Below, piece after piece: positions 8,344-16,204 of a stretch of DNA of 64,000 nt. The DNA comes from UBA2386 sp046306335 (GTDB lineage Bacteria > Planctomycetota > UBA1135 > UBA2386). Position 1 is the stretch's first letter, and each line of letters opens with the position of its first letter. A model generated the notes under the pieces. The model saw only the letters and a program-made list of their open reading frames with translations. It made no database searches and was not told where the DNA came from. The translations under genes and the position numbers were made by a program. Where the stretch lies: positions 1 through 64,000 of the forward strand of contig JBKDXM010000047.1 in assembly GCA_046306335.1 (NCBI GenBank), written 5' to 3'.

Positions 8344-10037
8344 CGGGTAATGCGGAGTCCGTTCGTGGCGCGGCCGGCGACGGCGGTCGCGTCGACGCCG
8401 CGCTCGGGGGAGCCGGCGACGTGCAGGCGGCCGGGGCCGAAGGCCATCGTCTCCAGGCCGAAGCTGCCGTCGGGACCGGAGCGCACGCTGCGCGGCAGCA
8501 GCAGCGCCCCGCCGGCGAGCACCCGGCGGCCGGTCGGCAGCGCGGCGGCGGGCGGCTGGGTCGGGGTCCACTGCACGTCGACGTCCGCGAGCGGCGCGCC
8601 GGCGGCGTCGACGGCCACGCCGCCGAGCAGCGCGGTGACGCCGGCGGCGACGCGGGCTTCGACGGTGCCCGGCCACAGGTCGTAGTCGGCGAACGGCGCA
8701 CCGGGGCTGACCAGCTCGGTGTAGGCCACGTGGCCGACGGCGGTGATGGTCAGGCGCGCGGGCTGTTTGCCGGTCGCCTGCAGCAGGAACTCGCCGTCGG
8801 CGCCGCTGGTGGCGGCGATCGGGTCGCCGCCCTCGGGCTTCCACACCCCCGCGGCCTGCGCCAGCGGCTGCTGGCCGGGTCGCGTGCGCCCGCGACCGCG
8901 CAGCGGCGACTGCGGCAGCGGCGTCAGCGTGAGCACGACGGCGTCGGCCGGCGCGCGCAGCGAGTCGACGACGGCGGGCTGATGCAGGCCGTGGCGCACG
9001 TGCAGCGGCGCCGGTTCGCCGGCGAACAGCGGCGCCAGCACGAACGCGCCGTCCGCGTCGCTCGTCGCCGTCGGCGGGTCGGGTTGCTCGGTGCTGGCCG
9101 TCACCGTGGCCCCGGCGATCGGGCGGCCGGCCGGGTCGACCACGCGGCCGCGCAGCGCCGCGCCGGGCGCGAAGGCCAGCGCCACGTCCGGACCGCCGGT
9201 GCGCGGCGTCGCCGTCGCGCGGTACGTCGCGCGCGCCAGCCGGCCATCGGCGGTCGCGGCGACGAGCGCGTACTCGCCTTCGGCTTCGAACCGCAGCACG
9301 CTGCGGTCGGCGCACGTGCGTACCGTCACCGGCGCGACCGCGCCCGCCGCCGGCACGAACTCGCTCGCCACGCCGATGCGCGCGACATTGCTGTTCTCGA
9401 CCCAGGCGCGCTGGCCGACCGCATCGTTCTCCGGCACGGGGCTCGGGATGTGGCGGCGGGCGACCTTCGGGGCGATGCGCACGCGCGCCTCGGCCACCGC
9501 GCTGCCGTCCGCGGCCCGCAGCGCGAGCGTGCGCGCGATCGACCACGCGTCGCGGACCATCGGCACGTCCTGCGGCGCAGACTCGCTGCTGCCCGGGCGC
9601 GTTGGCGCCATGCGCGTCAGGTAGCCCGGCGCTGGCAGCGCCAACTGCTCGGGACCGGGCAGCGGCACCGGGGCGAGGCCGCGCTCGTCGGTGAACGCGA
9701 TCGCCGTGCCGTCCTTGCAGCGATAGACCGGCACGCCGTCGAGCGGCGCGCCGGAGTCGCGGTCGATGGCGCGCAGGCAGGCCGTCGGCCGGTCGGCGAG
9801 CGGTTCGCGCGGGGGCTCGGTGGCGGCAGGCCCGGTCGTCGCCGCGCGGTCGCCCGCCGCGGCGCGCGCGCCGCCGCCGCCTTGCGGCCCGACGGGCGCC
9901 GGCGTGCCGCCGCCGTCGGTCGGTGCGGTCGCGGGCAGTGGCGCGGGGGCGGCGTCGCCAAACCACCCGGCGGCCCACGCAACGCCGAGCGCGGCGGCGG
10001 CGAACAACGCGACGGGCAGCAAGGCGGAGCGAGCCAT
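8340..10037 (-). CDS. Membrane-anchored carboxypeptidase-regulatory-like repeat protein (565 aa)
   Basis: 565 residues. The N-terminal anchor (LLPVALFAAAALGVAWAAGW) closely resembles that of the 997-aa protein. A low-complexity acidic/Pro linker follows to about residue 80, then beta-sandwich repeats with CarboxypepD_reg turns (GRVVDPAGRPIAGATVTAS, TSDADGAFVLAPLF, TSGADGEFLLQA, GVAVDAAGAPLADVDV, SGPDGSFGLETMAFGPG). No catalytic residues are recognised. The start at 10037 lies 10 nt after a TATGCT box with no Shine-Dalgarno sequence. An upstream in-frame ATG at 10052 falls inside that box and is rejected. The gene is coupled to the NUDIX gene by a 4-nt overlap and diverges from the glycosyltransferase. 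Confidence 0.78.
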   Translation of the reverse strand: MARSALLPVALFAAAALGVAWAAGWFGDAAPAPLPATAPTDGGGTPAPVGPQGGGGARAAAGDRAATTGPAATEPPREPLADRPTACLRAIDRDSGAPLDGVPVYRCKDGTAIAFTDERGLAPVPLPGPEQLALPAPGYLTRMAPTRPGSSESAPQDVPMVRDAWSIARTLALRAADGSAVAEARVRIAPKVARRHIPSPVPENDAVGQRAWVENSNVARIGVASEFVPAAGAVAPVTVRTCADRSVLRFEAEGEYALVAATADGRLARATYRATATPRTGGPDVALAFAPGAALRGRVVDPAGRPIAGATVTASTEQPDPPTATSDADGAFVLAPLFAGEPAPLHVRHGLHQPAVVDSLRAPADAVVLTLTPLPQSPLRGRGRTRPGQQPLAQAAGVWKPEGGDPIAATSGADGEFLLQATGKQPARLTITAVGHVAYTELVSPGAPFADYDLWPGTVEARVAAGVTALLGGVAVDAAGAPLADVDVQWTPTQPPAAALPTGRRVLAGGALLLPRSVRSGPDGSFGLETMAFGPGRLHVAGSPERGVDATAVAGRATNGLRITR

Positions 10038-10047
10038 CGGGCGAGCG

Positions 10048-10067
10048 AGCATAGCGCCGCCTATGCT
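10048..10067. promoter_or_regulatory. Back-to-back palindromic -10 elements
   Basis: AGCATAG (10048-10054) and CTATGCT (10061-10067) form a perfect inverted repeat around a 6-nt GC core. Read outward, each arm is a TATGCT -10 box. The minus-strand copy ends 10 nt before the ATG at 10037 and the plus-strand copy ends 14 nt before the ATG at 10082. One 20-bp site thus appears to hold both divergent promoters and would yield near-leaderless transcripts in both directions. Confidence 0.5.
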
Positions 10068-10081
10068 GCGCCGCCGATCCG

Positions 10082-11731
10082 ATGCCGGCCTCCGCCCCTT
10101 CGAACGACCGCGCCGCTGCGCGCGCGCCGGCGCTGCCGCCCGCCGCCGCCAGCGTCGCCGCCGCGCGCGCGTGGTGGCTGCCGCTCGTCGCTGGCGTCGT
10201 CGCGTTGGCGGGCTTCGTCTGGGCGGTGGCGCAGCGGCTGCCGTACCCGCACGAACTGGAGTGGATGGAGGGCGCGCTCGCCGACCACGCGTGGCGCGTG
10301 GCGCACGGGTTGCCGCTGTACTGCGCGCCGACGCCGGAGCACGTGCCGTTCCTGTACGCGCCGCTGCTGTTCTGGCTCGGCGGCCTCGGCATCGCGTTCG
10401 GCCTCGACGGCGTCATGGCACTGCGGCTCGTGTCGCTCGGCTGCACGGTCGCGACGGCGATGCTCGTCGGGCACTGGGTGCGCATGGCGAGCGGCCGCTT
10501 CCTGCCGGGCTTCGTCGCCAGCGGGCTGTGGTTCGCCGGCTACGGCTGGCTGGCGTGGTGGTTCGACCTCGCGCGCAACGACACGCTGTTCGTATTCCTG
10601 TGCGCGATCACCACGTACACGCTGTGCCACGGCGGGCGGCTGGCGTGGTTGTGGGCGGCCGGGCTGGCGACGCTGGCGCTGCTCGCCAAGCAGACCGCGC
10701 TGATGTGGCTGCCGGCGGTCGGCGTCGGCGCGCTGTGCCTCGACTGGCGTCTCGGCCTGCGCTTTGGCGCAGCGTGCGTCGCGCTGATGGGCGCAGCCGT
10801 CGGCGCGCTGCATCTCGGCAGCGACGGCTGGTCGACGTTCTGGCTGTTCGACATGCCGCGCAGCCACGGCTGGGTCGGCGACCGCAAGCTCGGTTTCTGG
10901 ACCGAGGACCTGCTGCCGATGACGCCGCTCGTGCTGCTGGCGCTGGTCGGCTGCGCGCAGCAGTGGCGTGCTGGCGGCGCGGCGCGGCGCGAGGCGCTCC
11001 AACTCGCGGCGTTCGGCGCCGGCGGCTTGCTGGCGTCGTGGTTCTCGCGGCTGCACGTCGGCGGCTTCGACAACGTGATGATGTACGGCTTCGCGACCGC
11101 CTGCGTGCTCGGTCCGCTGGCGGCAGCGCGGTTGTCCGGCCGCGCGCAGTGGCTCGGCCTCGCCGTGCTGCTAGCGCAGTTCGGCTGGCTTGGCGAACGC
11201 GCGCTGGCGCGCGACCCGGCGCGCACGCTGCTGCCGTCGGCGGCGCACCGCCGCGCGCACGACGAATTGCGCGCGTTCGTGCAGGTCCAGCCCGGACCGG
11301 TGTGGATCCCGGGCCACGGCCACGTGTCGACGCGCGCCGGCAAGGGCACCGGCGCGCACGGGCAGGCGGTGTTCGACCTGCTGCAGCTGCTGCCGAAGCT
11401 GCCCGACGGCATGTTCGACCTCGCGTCGCTGGTCGACCGCAGCCGCCTGCAGGGGCTGTCGCCGCGCGGCCAGCAGGCGGTCGCAGCGCTGCTCGACGGC
11501 ACGGCGGTGGCGCTGCGCGAACGGCGCTTCGCCGCGCTCGTCATCGACGAAGTCGGCACGCACGCCTTCGTCGCCGTGTTCGCCGCCGGCCTCGCCGGCA
11601 CCGACGGCGTGCCCGGCACCGCCGACGATCCGTACGCGCGCATGCCCGGCCCGCTGCTCAGCAAGCCGGCGGCGATCGCACCGTTGCTCGGCTTCGACGT
11701 GCACGCGCCGTACGCGCTCGCGCCGCGCTGA
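10082..11731 (+). CDS. Polytopic membrane glycosyltransferase-like protein (GT-C type)
   Basis: 549 residues with about nine hydrophobic segments between residues 30 and 370 and a soluble C-terminal region. The first extracytoplasmic loop has LEWMEGALADHAWRVAHG, an acidic motif like the E/D-rich loop of GT-C (GT39/ArnT-like) enzymes. APLLFWLGG, WWFDLARNDTLFVFL and LALLAKQTALMWLPA follow the same architecture. GT-C enzymes transfer sugars from polyprenyl-phosphate donors to lipids or proteins outside the membrane; donor and acceptor cannot be read here. The start follows the TATGCT box by 14 nt. The gene is followed by the dispersed repeat at 11789-12090. Confidence 0.7.
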   Translation: MPASAPSNDRAAARAPALPPAAASVAAARAWWLPLVAGVVALAGFVWAVAQRLPYPHELEWMEGALADHAWRVAHGLPLYCAPTPEHVPFLYAPLLFWLGGLGIAFGLDGVMALRLVSLGCTVATAMLVGHWVRMASGRFLPGFVASGLWFAGYGWLAWWFDLARNDTLFVFLCAITTYTLCHGGRLAWLWAAGLATLALLAKQTALMWLPAVGVGALCLDWRLGLRFGAACVALMGAAVGALHLGSDGWSTFWLFDMPRSHGWVGDRKLGFWTEDLLPMTPLVLLALVGCAQQWRAGGAARREALQLAAFGAGGLLASWFSRLHVGGFDNVMMYGFATACVLGPLAAARLSGRAQWLGLAVLLAQFGWLGERALARDPARTLLPSAAHRRAHDELRAFVQVQPGPVWIPGHGHVSTRAGKGTGAHGQAVFDLLQLLPKLPDGMFDLASLVDRSRLQGLSPRGQQAVAALLDGTAVALRERRFAALVIDEVGTHAFVAVFAAGLAGTDGVPGTADDPYARMPGPLLSKPAAIAPLLGFDVHAPYALAPR

Positions 11732-11788
11732 GCGCCTGAGCAACAGCCGTTCTACGGGCCCTCGGGTCGCCCCTGTTGCACACCGGGA

Positions 11789-12090
11789 GTCTGCCTCACG
11801 GGACGCCACGCCGATCCGGTGCGCACCGCAGCTGCCGTTCGGCCTGCTGCCGCACCTCCGTTTGCCCTGCCCTGGTCTGCCCTGCCCTGCCCTGCCCTGC
11901 TCTGCTCTGCTCGGCTCTGCTCTGTGCTCTCTGTGTCCTCTGTGGTTGTCCTGCTTCTGCTGCAGCAGCAGCAGAAAGGAACCACAGAGAACACAGAGAA
12001 CACAGAGACCGGACACCAAGGGCCCAGCAGCGAGCAGCACCAAAGGGACGCGGTGCGGCGGATTGCAGTCCGCGGGCCGAAGCGCGCCGG
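11789..12090 (+). repeat. Composite dispersed repeat, copy A
   Basis: This region fills the 364-nt gap 11732-12095 and contains no supported gene. It holds a GTCTGCCTCACGG segment at 11789, related to the REP-like GTCTGCGTCACGG, and then a CCGATCCGGTGCGC stretch. From about 11868 to 11927 there is a pentanucleotide run of (TGCCC)n and (TCTGC)n. A long hairpin follows, with 28-nt arms at 11920-11947 and 11980-12007 built on the ACAGAG/CTCTGT period (2 mismatches) and a loop rich in CAG. The quasi-palindrome GCGGATTGCAGTCCGC lies at 12058-12073. The part from about 11980 to 12085 matches the reverse complement of copy B (55560-55730), including shared translated strings such as QRPDTK and GLQSA. 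Confidence 0.75.
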
Positions 12091-12095
12091 CGCGG

Positions 12096-13289
12096 TCAGT
12101 CGCGCGGGATCGGCACCAGGATCTGCTGCGCCTTGCGCAGCTTGGCCAGCTGTTCCGGCGACAGGCCGCCGTCGCGCTCGATGGCGCGCATCGCGTCGAT
12201 CTGCGCGCGCAGCGCGGCGGCGGCGCGGCCCTTGCGCATCATGCGCATCGTCTTCTCGGTGGCGTCGACGGGCGTCGCGAAGCCCTCGGGCGCGCGCGCC
12301 GCGGTGGCCGCGAGGATGCCGCGCACGCGTGCTGCCGCCGCTTCGTCGAGGCCGAGGTCCTCGGTCAGCCGGTTGGTGGCGAGGCGCGCGAAGTCGGCCG
12401 GGTCCTTCGCCGGCAGCGCCGCGGCGTAGGGCCGCATCATCAGGCCCGTGCCGAACAGGTTGGCGCCGTCGTACTCGGGCATGTCGCGCGGGTAGAGCAT
12501 CGCCTGCTGGTCGGGCGTCAGACGGCTCGTCACCTCGGCGAAGAAGCGGTCCTTCAGCTCGGCCTCGGCGAGCAGGCGCTCCAGTTCGAAGCCGCGCGGG
12601 GCGGTCGTCAGCGCCTCGTTCTCGGCGGCGAAGGACTTCACCAAACCGTCGATGGCGGCGAGCTGGTTGCCGTCGAGGGTCTTGCCGCCGGCGACGAGCG
12701 TCGCCGCCAGCGAGTTGGCGACGAACAGCGGGTGCGTGTACGCGCCGTTGGGGCCGAAGCCCGGCACGCCCGACTGCATCATCGCCGGCACCTGGGTGAC
12801 GAGCTTGCCGTTGAGCTCTTGCAGCTTGAGCGCGAGCTCGGGGGACGGCTTGCCGGTCGCCGCCGCCTGCTGCAGCAGTTCCACCAGCATCGGCTGCATC
12901 GCCTTGGTGACCTCGCCGATCTTCGCCCAGTCGATCTTGGCGAGCACGTCGGCGTAGCGCGCATCGACGAACGCCGCCCCGGCGACCGCCGGTGGCGCGG
13001 CGGCTGCGGCCGCAGCGGGGGCGGGCGCGGCGCTCTCCGCGGCCGGCAGCGGCGGCGCCGCGGCGCGGTCGTTCTCGGCGTCGGCTAGGCGTTGGCGCAG
13101 GCGCGCGACCTCGGCTTCTAGTTCGGCGGTGCGATCGACCGGCGCGGGCGCGACGTCGGCACTGGCCACCGCGACCGCGCGGTCGCGCAGCAGGGTCCAC
13201 GTCGCCACACCGACGGCGGCGGCGATGGCGAGGGCGCCGCTGAGCGCGGCGAAGGCGGGCAAGGTGACGCGGGTGGCGGCGGCCGGCAT
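12096..13289 (-). CDS. Hypothetical membrane-anchored coiled-coil protein (397 aa)
   Basis: 397 residues. One N-terminal membrane segment (FAALSGALAIAAAVGVATWTL) is followed by a predicted coiled coil (TAELEAEVARLRQRLADAEN, about residues 52-71), an Ala/Pro linker, and a helical domain from about residue 105 to the end. The helical domain is rich in Lys/Glu helices (KIDWAKIGEVTKAMQPMLVELL; LSPEQLAKLRKAQQILV). No catalytic or metal motif is visible and I do not recognise the family. ATG at 13289 lies 7 nt after a TACAAG box on the minus strand and opens the anchor. The product probably faces the periplasm. Confidence 0.65.
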   Translation of the reverse strand: MPAAATRVTLPAFAALSGALAIAAAVGVATWTLLRDRAVAVASADVAPAPVDRTAELEAEVARLRQRLADAENDRAAAPPLPAAESAAPAPAAAAAAAPPAVAGAAFVDARYADVLAKIDWAKIGEVTKAMQPMLVELLQQAAATGKPSPELALKLQELNGKLVTQVPAMMQSGVPGFGPNGAYTHPLFVANSLAATLVAGGKTLDGNQLAAIDGLVKSFAAENEALTTAPRGFELERLLAEAELKDRFFAEVTSRLTPDQQAMLYPRDMPEYDGANLFGTGLMMRPYAAALPAKDPADFARLATNRLTEDLGLDEAAAARVRGILAATAARAPEGFATPVDATEKTMRMMRKGRAAAALRAQIDAMRAIERDGGLSPEQLAKLRKAQQILVPIPRD

Positions 13290-13296
13290 GCTCGCC

Positions 13297-13302
13297 CTTG
13301 TA
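13297..13302 (-). promoter_or_regulatory. -10-like TACAAG for the 397-aa gene
   Basis: GCTACAAG on the minus strand ends 7 nt before the ATG at 13289. This spacing implies an almost leaderless transcript. The adjacent AAGGGCG could alternatively act as a weak Shine-Dalgarno sequence. Confidence 0.35.
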
Positions 13303-13391
13303 GCCGACCGGCGCGGGCCGTCGTCAGTGGCCGTGTGGCCCGCACGGACATCGCCCGCATCCGCGCCGTCACCGCAGCGAACCCCGCTCCC

Positions 13392-14960
13392 ATGCCCGCC
13401 TTCGTCGATGCCCTGCGCGCCAGCGCGCCCAAGAGCCGAGCGCGCCGCCGCTGGCTGTTCGTGCCCTACGACCAGTTGCACGACGGCATCGGGCCGCTGG
13501 CGCACGAGCCGCCCGGCGAACTCGGCGTCGTGCTGGTCGAGAGCCGCGCCAAGGCGGGCCGCCGGCCCTACCACAAGCAGAAGCTCGCGCTGGTGCTCGC
13601 CAACCTGCGGCACTTCGCGCTGGAGCAGCAGGCGCGCGGCGTGCTGATCCGCCACGTCGCGACCGACGGCGGCTACGCCGATGCGTTGGCGCCGTTGGCC
13701 AAGGAACTCGGCCCGCTGCGCGTGCAGCGCCCGGCCGAGCGCGAACTGCGCGCCGAGCTGGCGCCGCTCTTCGCCGCCGGCGCGCTGGTCGAGGTCCCGC
13801 ACGACGGCTGGCTGTCGACCGCCGAGGACTTCGCGCTGTGCAAGGGCCCGCCGTGGCGCATGGACGCGTTCTACCGGCAGGTGCGGCAGCGCACCGGCGT
13901 GCTGATGGAGCGCGGCAAGCCGGTCGGCGGCAAGTACAGCTTCGACGCCGAGAACCGCAAACCGTGGCGCGGCGAGCCGGCGGCGCCGACGGAGCTGGTG
14001 TTCCGGCCTGACGCGATCACGCAGGAGGTCGGCGAGCTAGTCGCGCGCGATTTCGCCAAGCACCCGGGCGAACTGCGGCTCGACCGCCTGCCGGCGACCA
14101 GGAAGGACGCCGAGCGGCTGTGGCAGTGGGGCCTGCGCGAGTGCCTGCCGCAGTTCGGGCCGTACGAGGACGCGATGACCACGCGGTCGACCGGCCTGTT
14201 CCACACGCGGCTGAGCCAGGTGATGAACCTGCATCGCGTGCTGCCGGCGCGCGTGCTGCAGGACGTGCTCGCCGCCGACCTGCCGCTGCCGAGCCAGGAG
14301 GGCTTCGTGCGGCAGATCCTCGGTTGGCGCGAGTTCGTGCGGCACGTGCACGAGGCGACCGACGGCCTGCGCCGCGTCGGCAAGGCCAAGCTGACGCAGG
14401 ACGCGCTCGCCGCCGACCTGCCGCTGCCGGCGACGTTCTGGGGCGGCGCGCCGTCCGGCATGAACTGCCTCGACACCGTCGTCGGCGACGTGTGGCGCGA
14501 GGGCTACAGCCACCACATCACGCGGCTGATGGTCCTCGGCAACCTCGGCGCGCTGCTCGGCGTGTCGCCGCGCGAGCTGACCGACTGGTTCTGGGCCGCG
14601 TACGTCGACGCGTTCGACTGGGTGGTCGAGCCCAACGTGCTGGCGATGGCGACCTACGGCGTCGGCGAGCTGATGACGACCAAGCCCTATGTCGCCGGCT
14701 CGGCGTACATCGACAAGATGAGCGACTACTGCGACGGCTGCGCCTTCGACCCGAAGTCGACGTGCCCGGTGACGCGGCTGTACTGGGCCTTCCTGGCGCG
14801 CAACAGCGAGCGCCTGGAAGGCAACCAGCGCATCGCCATGCCGCTGCGCAGCTGTGCCAAGCGCGCCGCCGCCGAGCGCGCGCGCGACGCCAAGACGCTG
14901 GCGTGGGCGCGCCGCGAACTGACGGCGGGCCGCGCGCTGCGGCCCGACGACGCGCCGTGA
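13392..14960 (+). CDS. Cryptochrome/photolyase-related protein of the Fe-S (FeS-BCP/PhrB) group
   Basis: 522 residues, close to the 500-510 usual for bacterial (6-4) photolyases of this group. They bind FAD and a 4Fe-4S cluster and repair UV photoproducts using light. The N-terminal Rossmann-like antenna domain starts WLFVPYDQLHDG and contains YHKQKLALVLANLRHFA. The C-terminal FAD domain has GLFHTRLSQVMNLHRVLP, EGFVRQILGWREFVR and WVVEPNVLAMATYG. Four cysteines fit the known cluster ligands: one in GMNCLDT, two in DYCDGCAF and one in STCPVTRLYW. ATG at 13392 is chosen; an in-frame GTG at 13335 would add 19 residues. It ends convergent with the 365-aa lipoprotein gene; short imperfect GATGCCG repeats lie in the gap. 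Confidence 0.9.
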   Translation: MPAFVDALRASAPKSRARRRWLFVPYDQLHDGIGPLAHEPPGELGVVLVESRAKAGRRPYHKQKLALVLANLRHFALEQQARGVLIRHVATDGGYADALAPLAKELGPLRVQRPAERELRAELAPLFAAGALVEVPHDGWLSTAEDFALCKGPPWRMDAFYRQVRQRTGVLMERGKPVGGKYSFDAENRKPWRGEPAAPTELVFRPDAITQEVGELVARDFAKHPGELRLDRLPATRKDAERLWQWGLRECLPQFGPYEDAMTTRSTGLFHTRLSQVMNLHRVLPARVLQDVLAADLPLPSQEGFVRQILGWREFVRHVHEATDGLRRVGKAKLTQDALAADLPLPATFWGGAPSGMNCLDTVVGDVWREGYSHHITRLMVLGNLGALLGVSPRELTDWFWAAYVDAFDWVVEPNVLAMATYGVGELMTTKPYVAGSAYIDKMSDYCDGCAFDPKSTCPVTRLYWAFLARNSERLEGNQRIAMPLRSCAKRAAAERARDAKTLAWARRELTAGRALRPDDAP

Positions 14961-15106
14961 GGCGGCGCGCTGCGATGCCGCGCGGCGGGATGCCGTGCGA
15001 CGGGATGCTGTGAGACGGGGCGGCGGGCGAGGCGGCGTCGGCGCGCGTCGGCGCAGGTTCCACGCGCGGTCGGGGCGACGGGCCGGGCGGCCGGCGCGGT
15101 GCTGCG

Positions 15107-16204
15107 TCAGGGCGCGGCAGGCGGCAGCGGCAGGGGCGGCAGGTCGATGCGGCGCACGCTGCCGGCCTGACCCGCTGCGGGACCGCACGCCACCAGCAGC
15201 CGGCGGCTCGGCTCGGCGAACGCGAGCGCGCGCGCCGGCGGCAGGTCGGTCGGCGTCGGCACGCGTTGCCACGCGCCGCCGTCGCGCCGCCAAAGCCGCA
15301 GCGCGCCGTCTTCGTCGAGCGCCGCGATCGCAGCGAGCGCCGCGGACGCGACCACGCAGGCCATGCGCGCGCCGTCCGTCGCCGGCAGCGCCGTCGTTGC
15401 GCCGGTCGCGGGGTCGTGGCAGTGCACGCCGTCGTCGCCGGCGACGACGAGTTCCGAACCGCTCCAGGCCAGCGCGTGCGCACCGGGCGCGGCGAGCGCG
15501 AAGTCGGGCGGCGGCGAGGGCCCTTCGACGGCCGCGCGGCCGTCGGCGCGGGCCACGGTTGCTGCCGTATCCGCGTCCAAGCTGGCGATCGCGCCATCGG
15601 CGAGCACGTACCAACGCCGCGCGACCGGATCGACCGCGAGCGCGCGGACGTGCGCCGGGGCTGGCGTCGGCGTCGCCGGCCGCAGCTCCACCGCCGCCGC
15701 CGTGCCCGCCGCGGCGTTCGCGCCGAGCACGCGCGCGCCCTGCAGGTCGCCGGGGAAGCTGGCGAGTAGCGCGTGCAGCCCGACCGGCGGCGTCGCCGTG
15801 GCCGCAGCAGCGTCCGCGGCCGCCAGCACGCCGATGGCGGTGAGCGGCCGGTTGCGCGCGGCGAGTTGGACGGCGCGTTCCCAGTCCGGCGCCTTGGCGT
15901 CGAGCAGCAGCGCCGTGCCGTCGTTGCCGCCGATGGCGAACCAGCCCGCCGCGTCGACGGCGGCGCAGGTCGGGGCCAGCGGTGCGACGCCGGCGACGAA
16001 GTGCGCCTGCATCGCGGCCGCATCGAGGACCACGAGCGACGCGTCGCGCAGCACGACGAACACGCGGTCGCTCGCTGGCGCAGCGACGGCGAGAACGGGC
16101 GCAGCCCCGAGGTCCAGCCGGTCCGGCGCGGGCGGGGCGCTGGCGCAACCGGCGAGCAGCAGCGCGCCGAACAGCGCGCGGGCGAGCAGCGGGCGGGGCG
16201 TCAC
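15107..16204 (-). CDS. Lipoprotein with propeller-like repeats (365 aa)
   Basis: 365 residues with a type II signal peptide and lipobox (FGALLLAGCASA, Cys about 20). The mature part has four or more WD/beta-propeller-like segments (APVLAVAAPASDRVFVVLRD, GWFAIGGNDGTALLLDAKAP, VRALAVDPVARRWYVLADGA, AHALAWSGSELVVAGDDGVH, LAAIAALDEDGALRLWRRDG). The GTG start overlaps the stop of the upstream zinc-ribbon protein (GTGA, 16204-16201), so the two products are probably made in fixed ratio and may act together at the envelope. No enzyme signature is visible, and the ligand is unknown. Confidence 0.75.
   Translation of the reverse strand: MTPRPLLARALFGALLLAGCASAPPAPDRLDLGAAPVLAVAAPASDRVFVVLRDASLVVLDAAAMQAHFVAGVAPLAPTCAAVDAAGWFAIGGNDGTALLLDAKAPDWERAVQLAARNRPLTAIGVLAAADAAAATATPPVGLHALLASFPGDLQGARVLGANAAAGTAAAVELRPATPTPAPAHVRALAVDPVARRWYVLADGAIASLDADTAATVARADGRAAVEGPSPPPDFALAAPGAHALAWSGSELVVAGDDGVHCHDPATGATTALPATDGARMACVVASAALAAIAALDEDGALRLWRRDGGAWQRVPTPTDLPPARALAFAEPSRRLLVACGPAAGQAGSVRRIDLPPLPLPPAAP

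Noticed and set aside
11776..12429. Apparent proteins with strings such as QRTQRTQRPDTK in the repeat regions (also near 55446-55703)
   Set aside because: They are translations of the ACAGAG-periodic dispersed repeat in both copies, not conserved proteins.
14961..15106. Imperfect GATGCCG-type tandem repeats between convergent genes
   Set aside because: Only about three loose units, within ordinary GC-rich spacer; no gene or structure is supported.
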